Below the pieces are notes generated by a model. That model made no database searches. It was not told where the DNA came from and saw only the letters and a program-made list of their open reading frames with translations. Both the position numbers and the translations under genes were made by a program. A stretch of 43,969 bases of DNA from an uncultured Bulleidia sp. Its GTDB lineage: Bacteria; Bacillota_I; Bacilli_A; Erysipelotrichales; Erysipelotrichaceae. Below, piece after piece: positions 18,038 through 26,118 of this stretch. Numbering within the stretch: the first letter of the stretch is position 1; the number at the start of each line of letters is the position of its first letter. The stretch spans positions 1-43,969 of the forward strand of contig CAKVBD010000019.1 in the NCBI GenBank assembly GCA_934725105.1, in the 5' to 3' direction.

Positions 18038-19876
18038 ATGCAGAAATTTTATAGATGGATTAGTAAACATAGAGAGATCATTATGGCAATTGTTGACATT
18101 ACAATTGTTATTTTCTCATATTGGTTTGCTTATTTTGTGAGAACAGATTTTGGTAGAGAAGTCATTCCTTTTGAATATCAGACATTATGGAAATATATGT
18201 ATTGGCCAATCATCACGAATTTGGCTTCTATTTTAGTGTTCCAGTTGAATAAATCATTATGGATGTTTATTTCCGTAGATGAAGCTTTAAGAGTTGCTGC
18301 AGCAGTGTTTGTTGGTAACTTTGCTTGGTGGCTTGGAATGCTTCTTGTGAAGATTCCATGGTATGTTAGAAGCGTACCTGTCATTGCAGGAATGATCCAG
18401 CTTCTTTTGATGCTTGGACTTCGTTTAATATATCGTGTTGTTAGAAGAGACTCTGCACAACGCCATAGAAGTCATAGAGCAGTGATTCTTGGTGCTGGTT
18501 CTGCGGGTGTTACCGCAATGCGCGAAATTACGTATAGTGATCTTTATGATACAAGAATCATTGGCTTTATTGATAAAAATAAACAGAAAGTTAAAAAGAG
18601 ACTAAGTGGTGTTGTAGTATTAGGTACAGATGATGATATGCCTCGTATTGTAAAGCAATACAATATCGATACAGCATATATTGCCATTAAGAACATTACA
18701 CAACAGGATCTTAAAGAAATGATTGAAAGATGTAGACAAATGAATCTACGTACAAAAATTGTTTCCTTTGAGCTGCAGAATAATGTTGGTGAAAGAGCAT
18801 CTGTTCGTAATGTTAATATCAATGACCTTCTTGGTAGAGGTGAATTGTATTTAAATAGTGAGGAAATTGGTGGATATCTCACAGGTAAGACAATTATGGT
18901 GACTGGTGCTGGTGGTTCTATTGGTTCTGAACTTGTTAGACAGATTATGCAGTTTACCCCAAAAAGAATTGTGTTATTAGATATTTATGAAAATAACATG
19001 TATGATCTGCAACAGGAAATCAACATTGAAAGAAGACATGGGCATGATCAGAATGTAACGGATGTTGTATGTTTGATTGGATCAGTGAGAGATAAAAAAC
19101 GTGTGGATGAAATTATGAAGAAATATCATCCAAATGTTGTGTTCCATGCAGCTGCACATAAACATGTACCACTTGTTGAAAGCAGTCCATTAGAAGCCAT
19201 TAAAAACAATGTTCTTGGAACAAAGAATGTTGTGGAATGTTGTATTACGAACTATGTGGATAAGTTTGTGATGATTTCTACAGATAAGGCTGTGCGTACA
19301 ACAAATGTTATGGGTGCGACGAAGAGAATGTGTGAACTTATTGTGGAAGGTTATAAGAACAATGGAGTTACGAAATTATGTGCCGTACGATTTGGTAATG
19401 TTCTTGGATCTAATGGTTCTGTTATTCCTTTGTTTGAAAAGCAGATTGAGACAGGTGGACCTGTTACAGTTACAGATCCAAATATCATTCGTTATTTCAT
19501 GACGATTCCAGAAGCTGCACAGCTTGTTTTACAGGCTGGTTCTTATGCAAAGACTGGTGAAATCTTTATTCTGGATATGGGAAAACCAGTAAAGATCGTT
19601 GATCTTGCGAGAAACTTGATCCAGTTATCCGGATTAATTCCTGACGAAGATATCAAGATTGAATTTACAGGATTAAGACCTGGTGAAAAACTTTATGAAG
19701 AGTTATTGGTAGATCCTAAGAATTCTACAAAAACTGCGAATAATTTGATTTTTGTTGCAGAACCGGAAGATATTACGATGGATGAAGTGAATTCAAAAAT
19801 CAATGCTTTACAACAGTTAGTATCTGAAAATGAAGCAGATAATCAAAAGATCATTGAAGTTATTACGAAAAAATAA
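18038..19876 (+). CDS. Membrane-bound nucleotide-sugar 4,6-dehydratase (CapD/PglF/WbpM-like)
   Basis: 612 residues. Four membrane helices occupy about residues 12-115. A first Rossmann domain follows (VILGAGSAGVTAMREI near 150), then the catalytic short-chain dehydrogenase domain from about 283 (TIMVTGAGGSIGSELV). The active-site segment ISTDKAVRTTNVMGATKR has Met in place of the usual Tyr of YxxxK, the mark of the PglF/WbpM class. These make UDP-4-keto-6-deoxy-GlcNAc, the precursor of QuiNAc, FucNAc or bacillosamine sugars. No reductase or aminotransferase partner is recognised nearby, so the final sugar is unknown. No Shine-Dalgarno sequence precedes ATG 18038; the T-tract of a terminator is there instead. 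It is flanked by terminators on both sides and so forms a single-gene unit. Confidence 0.88.
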   Translation: MQKFYRWISKHREIIMAIVDITIVIFSYWFAYFVRTDFGREVIPFEYQTLWKYMYWPIITNLASILVFQLNKSLWMFISVDEALRVAAAVFVGNFAWWLGMLLVKIPWYVRSVPVIAGMIQLLLMLGLRLIYRVVRRDSAQRHRSHRAVILGAGSAGVTAMREITYSDLYDTRIIGFIDKNKQKVKKRLSGVVVLGTDDDMPRIVKQYNIDTAYIAIKNITQQDLKEMIERCRQMNLRTKIVSFELQNNVGERASVRNVNINDLLGRGELYLNSEEIGGYLTGKTIMVTGAGGSIGSELVRQIMQFTPKRIVLLDIYENNMYDLQQEINIERRHGHDQNVTDVVCLIGSVRDKKRVDEIMKKYHPNVVFHAAAHKHVPLVESSPLEAIKNNVLGTKNVVECCITNYVDKFVMISTDKAVRTTNVMGATKRMCELIVEGYKNNGVTKLCAVRFGNVLGSNGSVIPLFEKQIETGGPVTVTDPNIIRYFMTIPEAAQLVLQAGSYAKTGEIFILDMGKPVKIVDLARNLIQLSGLIPDEDIKIEFTGLRPGEKLYEELLVDPKNSTKTANNLIFVAEPEDITMDEVNSKINALQQLVSENEADNQKIIEVITKK

Positions 19877-19905
19877 AACGGAGAAGTTAACTGCTTCTTC
19901 GTTTT
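19875..19905 (+). terminator. Intrinsic terminator after the dehydratase
   Basis: AAAACGGAGAAG (19875-19886) pairs with CTTCTTCGTTTT (19894-19905) with one G-U pair and a 7-base loop. The T-tract is short (four Ts), so some read-through into the next genes is likely. Confidence 0.7.
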
Positions 19906-19921
19906 GTACAAAAGGAGAAAT

Positions 19922-20845
19922 ATGAACACACATCAGTATACTTGGAAAGGGTTAGTTAAAGTTGGAATTGTTTTTTGTGTATTATTATGTGTTTTTAGTT
20001 TGCCTTATAGAAAATATAGAAACATGGGATACCAGTATGAAGATATTGCTTCTAAAACTGTAGTATTGAATGAAGAGAAAAAGCATACAATTGATGTTGC
20101 TTTTTTAGGAGATAGTCAAGGATGGGCAACATATGATCCTTTGCAATTCTACACTGATCATGGCTTTACTTCCTATAATGCATGCACACCTGGACAGTTT
20201 CCATATGATGCATATGTGATGTTGAAAAATGTATTTCATGAACAAAAGCCAAAGCTTGTAGTAATGGATGTGAATATGATTTATACACCATTGAATGTTT
20301 TAAAATTGGGATTGCTTAACCTATTTCCAATATTTCATTATCATAATGCATGGCTGTTTGAGGAAAAGGTTGACTATAGGGCTGATCGAAAAGGTTTTAA
20401 TGGATCTGATCAGGTTGCACCATATCAGGTAGATGCGGCATATATGCAAAGGAATTTGTCAGAAAAACTGCCAACAGACTCTCAAATCTACCTGGATAAG
20501 ATTTATCAGTTCTGTAAAAGAGAAAAAAGTCAGTTGTTATTGGTAAATACGATTTCTCCTCTTGTGTGGACAAATGGAAGACACGAAATCATTCAGACAT
20601 GGTGTGATGAAAATGATGTGAATTATGTTGATTACAATCAGCCAGAACTTTTAAAGAAAATTGCGTTTGATTTCAATACAGATTTAAGAGATTACGGGGA
20701 ACATGTAAATGTTTATGGTTCTAAAAAGATTTGTAAAAATCTAGGAAACTACATTAAACAGAACTATGTATTAGAAGATCATAGAAAGGATAGCTCGTAT
20801 CAGGAATGGAATACATTGGCGCAAGATGCGAGTGAATATGATTAA
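19922..20845 (+). CDS. DltD-like SGNH-type membrane-anchored protein
   Basis: ATG 19922 is preceded by AAAGGAG; 307 residues. One N-terminal membrane helix (about 14-30) anchors an outside domain. Near residue 63, FLGDSQGWATYDP carries the nucleophile-type serine of an SGNH/GDSL hydrolase. Near the end, DYGEHVNVYGSKK supplies an Asp and His in the arrangement expected for the rest of the triad. In Dlt systems DltD acts outside with DltB to place the activated amino acid on the polymer. It is followed at 2 bases by an MBOAT gene and then by a DltA-like gene, so this role is the best inference. Similarity to true DltD is structural and contextual, not obvious along the length. Confidence 0.68.
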   Translation: MNTHQYTWKGLVKVGIVFCVLLCVFSLPYRKYRNMGYQYEDIASKTVVLNEEKKHTIDVAFLGDSQGWATYDPLQFYTDHGFTSYNACTPGQFPYDAYVMLKNVFHEQKPKLVVMDVNMIYTPLNVLKLGLLNLFPIFHYHNAWLFEEKVDYRADRKGFNGSDQVAPYQVDAAYMQRNLSEKLPTDSQIYLDKIYQFCKREKSQLLLVNTISPLVWTNGRHEIIQTWCDENDVNYVDYNQPELLKKIAFDFNTDLRDYGEHVNVYGSKKICKNLGNYIKQNYVLEDHRKDSSYQEWNTLAQDASEYD

Positions 20846-20847
20846 GT

Positions 20848-22380
20848 ATGACATTTTCTTATAATTCTATATTGTTCTATCTTGGATTTGTTCCAATGAT
20901 AATGATTCTCTATTCTATATTTCCCCGGAAATATAGATGGATAACATTATTATTCGCTAACTATGCATTTTTCTTTGTATGGTCAAAGAAATTGATTGTT
21001 TATAATTTAGTTACAACTTTGATTACATATTTGTTTGGAAAAAAACTTTCTTCTATGAAGAAAGCACCAGCGAATGTTGATCGTAAGGCGTTTAAAAAGC
21101 AGAAGAAAAAAATTCTTACAACTAGTATTCTAATCAATTTGTTTGTATTAATTGTCTTAAAATACACAAACTTTTTAGGCTCTACAATTTTTGGTTCATC
21201 TTTTACAGCACTGAGTATTGTTGCACCAATTGGCATCAGTTATTACACGCTGCAGAATATTACATATCTTGTAGATGTATCAAATAAAAAGATTGAGCCG
21301 GCACATTCATTCTTTGATTTATCTTTGTATAACAGCTTCTTTTTAACAATTATGGAAGGACCAATTACTAGATTTTCAGATATGATTGATCAATTAAAAT
21401 CAGGCAATCCAATTACGCCAGAGAATTTTACATTTGGTGTGGAAAGAATTTCATGGGGATTATTTCAAAAAATGATTATTGCGGATCACTTGAGTGGTGT
21501 TGTGAATACATTGTTTGCGAATTACAAGACAAGTGGTGCATTGAGCTTATTGGCTGCAGTATTGTGTACGATTCAATTGTATATGGATTTTAAAGGTACC
21601 ATTGATATTGCATTAGGTGTTGGGAAAATCTTTGGTATCACGATTGCGGAAAACTTCAGACAGCCATTCTTTGCTAAGAACGCTGGTGATTTCTGGAGAA
21701 GATGGCATATTACTTTAGGTGCTTTTTTGAGAGATTATGTGTTTTATCCAGTATCTTTAAGTAAACCAATTCAGAAATTAACAAAATGGTGTAAGAATCA
21801 TCTTGGAAATATGGTTGCTAGATATGTTGGTCCATTGATTGCTTTATTTTGTGTATGGATTTGTAATGGTTTCTGGCATGGACCGTATTGGACATATGTT
21901 CTGTATGGTATGTATTACTTTGTACTCATGGTACTTGAATTATTCTTGGAAAAACCATTTGAGAAGTGGTGCTCAGATCATCATTTGGATGTGAATGGCT
22001 GGGGGATTCGAACATTTCGATTTATTAAGTTATTTATCATTGTGATTATTGGTGAAATGTTCTTTAGAGCTTCAACATTTGCTGATGGATGGACAATGCT
22101 TGTAAGTATGTTTACAAACTTTCACATGAGTGAATTGATACAAGTATTCCCAACACTTGGCTTAACAAATCGAGAATGGATTTCTGTGATCGTTTCTTTT
22201 GGTGTAGTAATCGTTGTATCTGTACTGAAGGAAAAGAATATATCGATTCATGGATTGTTGGATCAATGCCCATCTGCAGTACGATGGGGTGTGCTTTATA
22301 CTTTGATTTTTGCGGTGATTTTATTTGGGGCATATGGTCCTGGATATGATGAAGTTGCGATGATGTATGCGGGTTTTTGA
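20848..22380 (+). CDS. MBOAT-family acyltransferase (DltB/AlgI-like)
   Basis: 510 residues with about eleven membrane helices, typical of DltB/AlgI proteins. The invariant catalytic histidine is visible in NGFWHGPYWTYVLYG (about residue 344), and the upstream block FWRRWHITLGAFLRDYVFYP is the classic MBOAT core. DltB carries an acyl or aminoacyl group from a carrier-protein thioester through the membrane to an outside acceptor. This gene sits 2 bases after the SGNH gene and 3 bases before the adenylating enzyme, so the five genes from 19922 to 25298 read as one operon. AlgI-type O-acetylation is an alternative, but the adjacent adenylating enzyme and carrier favour an amino-acid cargo. Confidence 0.9.
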   Translation: MTFSYNSILFYLGFVPMIMILYSIFPRKYRWITLLFANYAFFFVWSKKLIVYNLVTTLITYLFGKKLSSMKKAPANVDRKAFKKQKKKILTTSILINLFVLIVLKYTNFLGSTIFGSSFTALSIVAPIGISYYTLQNITYLVDVSNKKIEPAHSFFDLSLYNSFFLTIMEGPITRFSDMIDQLKSGNPITPENFTFGVERISWGLFQKMIIADHLSGVVNTLFANYKTSGALSLLAAVLCTIQLYMDFKGTIDIALGVGKIFGITIAENFRQPFFAKNAGDFWRRWHITLGAFLRDYVFYPVSLSKPIQKLTKWCKNHLGNMVARYVGPLIALFCVWICNGFWHGPYWTYVLYGMYYFVLMVLELFLEKPFEKWCSDHHLDVNGWGIRTFRFIKLFIIVIIGEMFFRASTFADGWTMLVSMFTNFHMSELIQVFPTLGLTNREWISVIVSFGVVIVVSVLKEKNISIHGLLDQCPSAVRWGVLYTLIFAVILFGAYGPGYDEVAMMYAGF

Positions 22381-22383
22381 TTT

Positions 22384-23907
22384 ATGAAAAATGTATTAGA
22401 GTGGCTGGAAAATAAAACAGAACAAGAAAAAAAGAGAATTGCATTCATGGATCCGAAAGATGAAATATCTTTTGGAAAATTGGAGAAAAAAGCAAAATAT
22501 ATTGGTACATATGTTTCGTATATGTGTGATGTTAGAAGCGCTGTTGGCTTCTATATGGAAAAGAATATCGATGCGGTATGTGGTATGTTTGGTGCCGTTT
22601 ATGGAGGATGCTTGTATTCTTTCTTAGATACAAGACAGCCAGAAAGCAGAATGCAACAGATTATATCTGTATTACAGCCTGCATTGATTTTGACAGATGA
22701 AGAACATCTAGAAGAAGCACATAAGTTGTTCCCTAAGATTCGTGTAGAAGTCATTGCGGATATCCTTCTGGAAAAGAAGTTAGATCAAGATCGTTTGGAT
22801 GCCATTAGAGAACAGGCACTGGATATGGATCCATTGTATGTTAACTTTACATCCGGTTCTACGGGTGTACCGAAGGGTGTTACGGTTTGTCATAGGAATG
22901 TAATTGATTTTATTGAAGTATTTGTTAAAACAACTGGCATTCAAAAGAGTGATATTTTAGGAAATCAGGCACCATTTGATTTTGATGTATCTGTGAAAGA
23001 TATTTATAGTGGACTATGTACAGGTGCAAGTGTTGCCATCATTCCTAGAGAATACTTCTCAAATCCTACGGTATTAATGGATTATATCAGTGCACAAAGA
23101 TGTACTGTTCTGATCTGGGCAGTGAGTGCGATGTGTTTTGTATCTATTATGAATGGTCTGCAGTATAAGACACCAGTCAGTGTAAGACTCGTCATGTTCT
23201 CTGGAGAAGTGATGCCAATCAAGCAGTTGAACAAATGGGTAAAGGCATTACCTTTTACAACATTTGTGAATTTATATGGACCTACAGAGATTACATGTAA
23301 CTGTACATATGAAATGCTTGAAACAAGAGAATATGAACTAGATGAAGTGCTTCCGATTGGAAATGCATTTGATAATGAAAAAGTATTTCTTCTGGATGCA
23401 AATGATGCATTGATTCAAGTGCCGGATCAAGAAGGAGAAATCTGTGTTTCTGGTACATGTGTTGCGTTAGGTTACTATCATGATATGAACAAAACAAATG
23501 AAGTCTTTGTTCAAAATCCTTTGAATGATAAAACATATGAAAGAATCTATCGTACAGGAGATTTAGGAAAATATACAGATGATTTGAAACTTATTTATAC
23601 AAGTCGAAAGGATTTTCAAATCAAACATTTGGGACATCGTATTGAACTTGGTGAAATTGAAGCACAGGTGGAACAACATACAGCGATTACACGTGCAATC
23701 TGTATTTATGATTCGAACAAGAAAAGAATTCTTCTTTTCTATGTAGGAAATATTGAGGGAAAACAGCTGATCAGTGAATTGAGAGATGTATTGCCTGGAT
23801 ATATGTTGCCTAATAAGGCATTTGCTTTAGATGCATTTCCTATGAATAAGAATGGTAAAGTGGATCGTAATGCACTAAAAGAACTTGGAGGAATCAAACA
23901 TGCTTGA
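22384..23907 (+). CDS. DltA-like amino-acid adenylating enzyme
   Basis: 507 residues, the length of DltA. Core motifs of adenylation domains are present in order: the P-loop NFTSGSTGVPKGV (about 155-170), APFDFDVSVKDIYSGL where the Asp that holds the substrate amino group is expected, NLYGPTEITCNCTYE, YRTGDLG, and the C-terminal lysine motif NKNGKVDRNAL. Enzymes of this kind activate an amino acid with ATP and load it as a thioester on a small carrier protein. The carrier at 25071 is the presumed partner. The Asp-containing motif supports an alpha-amino-acid-like substrate, but D-alanine cannot be assumed. It overlaps the next gene by 8 bases. Confidence 0.88.
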   Translation: MKNVLEWLENKTEQEKKRIAFMDPKDEISFGKLEKKAKYIGTYVSYMCDVRSAVGFYMEKNIDAVCGMFGAVYGGCLYSFLDTRQPESRMQQIISVLQPALILTDEEHLEEAHKLFPKIRVEVIADILLEKKLDQDRLDAIREQALDMDPLYVNFTSGSTGVPKGVTVCHRNVIDFIEVFVKTTGIQKSDILGNQAPFDFDVSVKDIYSGLCTGASVAIIPREYFSNPTVLMDYISAQRCTVLIWAVSAMCFVSIMNGLQYKTPVSVRLVMFSGEVMPIKQLNKWVKALPFTTFVNLYGPTEITCNCTYEMLETREYELDEVLPIGNAFDNEKVFLLDANDALIQVPDQEGEICVSGTCVALGYYHDMNKTNEVFVQNPLNDKTYERIYRTGDLGKYTDDLKLIYTSRKDFQIKHLGHRIELGEIEAQVEQHTAITRAICIYDSNKKRILLFYVGNIEGKQLISELRDVLPGYMLPNKAFALDAFPMNKNGKVDRNALKELGGIKHA

Positions 23908-25069
23908 TCGGGAAGAGTTGAAATATATTGCTTCAATGTATCAGACACCTTGTTTTATCTTTGATGAAGAAGCATTGATTGAAAGAGTGAAAGAAATTCG
24001 AAAGATCAGTGAAGGAAAATATCATCTTTGTTATTCCATTAAAGCAAATCCTTTTTTGATTCCAACAATGGTTCAGCTTGTGGATCATTTAGAAGTGTGT
24101 TCTCCTGGTGAATTAGAGATTTGTAAAGCATTGCATGTGCCTGAGGATATGATTATTTATTCTGGTGTGAATAAAGAAGCGTGGGATATTGATGAAGCGA
24201 TTCAATATGGTGTTGGAATACTAACTTGTGAATCATTGAAACATGTGAAATGTATCAATGAAGAAGCAAAGAAGTTAAATGTTACAGTACCTGTATTGTT
24301 ACGATTGAATGCAGGATCGCAATTTGGAATGTCGAAGGAAGATTTATTATTTGTGATGGATCATTTAGATTTGTTTTCTCATATTCAAGTGGAAGGCATT
24401 CATTACTTTGTAGGAACACAAAGAAAAAAAGTAGAAAACAAAGTCAAAGAATTAGAAATGTTAAAAGCATTATTCCAGGAAATTGAAGCAGAACATCATG
24501 TGAAATTAAATAAACTGGAATATGGACCTGGATGTAACGTATCATTATTTGAAAATGAAGATTTCAGTGATACATATCAGCCACTCAAAGAAATGCATGC
24601 AGAATTGAGCTCTTTCACACAAGACGTCACGATTGAAATGGGAAGATTTTTCGCGACGTATTGTGGAACATATCTTACAAAAGTGATGGATTTGAAAGAG
24701 AATAAAGGTGTGAATTATTGTATTGTGGATGGTGGTATCAATCATGTGAACTATTATGGAAGCATGATTGGAATGAATGTACCAGTGACACAACATATAA
24801 CTGAGGTGGGAGTTGAAGCAAAAGACTGGTGTATCTGTGGATCACTTTGTTCAACAAATGATATTTTGATTCGTAAGTATCATAAAGGATTATCAGAAGG
24901 AGATTTGATTGCTTTTGAAAATATTGGTGCGTATTCCGTAACTGAAGGCATTAATTTATTCTTAAGTCGTACGCTGCCTTGTGTACTTCTGAGAAAAAAG
25001 AAGTATGATTATGAAGTACAAAGAGGACATGTTGAATCTTATGTTCTCAATATGCCAGGAGGAATGTAA
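23900..25069 (+). CDS. PLP fold-III decarboxylase-like enzyme (DapDC/ODC family) inside the Dlt-like cassette
   Basis: ATG 23900 follows GGAGG and overlaps the adenylating gene by 8 bases; 389 residues. Family landmarks are the PLP lysine in SIKANPF (K48), the phosphate-binding EMGR motif, VDGGINH, the cysteine loop GSLCSTNDIL, and ENIGAYS with the tyrosine near the end. Compared with diaminopimelate decarboxylase as I remember it, the histidine that stacks on the cofactor in HVGS is Phe here (YFVGTQ). The GGG loop is GPG, and CES-x-D has become CSTND. Those changes argue for a different substrate or reaction. Lying between a DltA-like enzyme and the carrier, it probably makes the building block to be loaded, for instance by removing one carboxylate from a diamino-diacid, or it acts as a racemase. 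The reaction is unproven. Confidence 0.75.
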   Translation: MLDREELKYIASMYQTPCFIFDEEALIERVKEIRKISEGKYHLCYSIKANPFLIPTMVQLVDHLEVCSPGELEICKALHVPEDMIIYSGVNKEAWDIDEAIQYGVGILTCESLKHVKCINEEAKKLNVTVPVLLRLNAGSQFGMSKEDLLFVMDHLDLFSHIQVEGIHYFVGTQRKKVENKVKELEMLKALFQEIEAEHHVKLNKLEYGPGCNVSLFENEDFSDTYQPLKEMHAELSSFTQDVTIEMGRFFATYCGTYLTKVMDLKENKGVNYCIVDGGINHVNYYGSMIGMNVPVTQHITEVGVEAKDWCICGSLCSTNDILIRKYHKGLSEGDLIAFENIGAYSVTEGINLFLSRTLPCVLLRKKKYDYEVQRGHVESYVLNMPGGM

Positions 25070-25070
25070 A

Positions 25071-25298
25071 ATGGATGAATTATTAGAATTATTAGAAGAT
25101 ATTAAAGAAGATGTTGATTTTGAGCATTGTGATACATTAATTGATGATCATATCATTGACTCTTTTGATATCTTACAGATTATTTCAACATTGAATGATC
25201 ATTATGATATTTCAATTCCTGCTTCTGAAATCGTGCCGGAGAACTTTAATAGTGCCAAAGCATTATATGCAATGGTTGAAAGATTGATGGAAGAATAG
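25071..25298 (+). CDS. Acyl/aminoacyl carrier protein (DltC-like)
   Basis: 75 residues starting at ATG 25071, 7 bases after AGGAGG, which lies in the last codons of the preceding gene. The acidic four-helix carrier fold is recognisable. The phosphopantetheine serine is S31 in the motif D-S-F-D (30-33). As the only carrier in the locus and the last gene of the cassette, it presumably receives the amino acid from the adenylating enzyme at 22384 and presents it to the MBOAT protein. A phosphopantetheinyl transferase must be supplied from elsewhere. The stop is followed by two hairpins. Confidence 0.9.
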   Translation: MDELLELLEDIKEDVDFEHCDTLIDDHIIDSFDILQIISTLNDHYDISIPASEIVPENFNSAKALYAMVERLMEE

Positions 25299-25307
25299 TG
25301 TTTGTGA

Positions 25308-25334
25308 ATTGTGTGAAGTTACACACAATCTTTT
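25308..25334 (+). terminator. Intrinsic terminator closing the Dlt-like cassette
   Basis: ATTGTGTG (25308-25315) pairs with CACACAAT (25322-25329) around a 6-base loop, followed by C and TTTT (25331-25334). It lies 10 bases after the carrier-protein stop. Confidence 0.7.
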
Positions 25335-25338
25335 ATGG

Positions 25339-25376
25339 AAGTGTCCACTGTGTTAAAATAATTCGGACACTTTTTT
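25339..25376 (+). terminator. Second hairpin terminator with a -10 element in its loop
   Basis: AAGTGTCC (25339-25346) pairs with GGACACTT (25365-25372), followed by six Ts (25371-25376). The 18-base loop contains TG-T-TAAAAT at 25351-25359, an extended -10. Transcription from it would begin near 25366, inside the right arm, so the new RNA cannot form this hairpin. The ribosome binding site AAAAGGAGGG of the next gene follows. Confidence 0.65.
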
Positions 25377-25395
25377 AGATGAAAAGGAGGGATAT

Positions 25396-26118
25396 ATGGC
25401 CAACTCTAAGAAGAAAAAAGTAAAAATCAGTGGTATTTTGACAATCTTGTTATGCATAACTGCGATTGGTATTGTCGCGGCACTTGGTTTTAATATTTAC
25501 AAGATTAAAACAAGCAATACAGGGAATGGTGATACTGTTGAAACAGAAAAGGTTGATAATGAGTATTCCAATGAGAAATATTCTATTGGAAATAACCCAA
25601 CAGATATCAACAAAAAATATTTCAAAGAATTGAATGAAGCTGTCAAAGGAAAAGACGTAAAAGATGAAAATGGTAATACATATACAGGGGAAGAAGCAAT
25701 TGCGGAAACAGTTGTAAAGAACTTTATCTGCCAGTATTACACATGGACAAATAAAGACGGCAACTATGATATTGGCGGTATGCAATATATTTATAGTCCA
25801 AAGCAGTCTGACTTTGAAACATATACATTGTATAACTTCTATAAAGATATGGATTTATATCTATCAAAGGATGGTAGAAGTTCTTTAATTGAAGTGAAGA
25901 AAGTAACAATCAATAATGTTTCTAGAGCCGATGATTATACTGTGACATATACAGATGAAAATGGTGATGAACAATCTGCAGGCTTGCCTTGTGTTAATGT
26001 TGAAGCTTCATGGGAATATGGTTCTGATACAAAGATGAGTACATCTGAAATTCAGACATCCGCTACATTCCATGTAGTGAATAATAACGATAGATGGGAA
26101 ATAGGAGGTATTGAATAA
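25396..26118 (+). CDS. Membrane-anchored extracytoplasmic protein of unknown function
   Basis: 240 residues with a strong ribosome binding site (GGAGGG) before ATG 25396. A lysine-rich start (SKKKKVKIS) and one membrane helix (about 13-33) lead to an outside domain of about 200 residues. That domain is rich in Asn, Asp, Tyr and Thr, has no cysteine pairs, and looks mixed alpha/beta; I recognise no family. The stop codon and the ATG of the LCP-family gene share one base (TAATG), so the two are translated together. A role as partner or regulator of the LCP ligase is a reasonable inference. Confidence 0.6.
   Translation: MANSKKKKVKISGILTILLCITAIGIVAALGFNIYKIKTSNTGNGDTVETEKVDNEYSNEKYSIGNNPTDINKKYFKELNEAVKGKDVKDENGNTYTGEEAIAETVVKNFICQYYTWTNKDGNYDIGGMQYIYSPKQSDFETYTLYNFYKDMDLYLSKDGRSSLIEVKKVTINNVSRADDYTVTYTDENGDEQSAGLPCVNVEASWEYGSDTKMSTSEIQTSATFHVVNNNDRWEIGGIE

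Noticed and set aside
25005..25070. Longer form of the carrier protein starting at 25005
   Set aside because: The extra residues are the preceding gene in another frame; ATG 25071 follows AGGAGG and gives a normal carrier length.
19922..25298. Canonical dlt operon for D-alanylation
   Set aside because: Gene order is unlike dltABCD, the SGNH protein is only distantly DltD-like, and a PLP decarboxylase-family gene is embedded; called Dlt-like instead.
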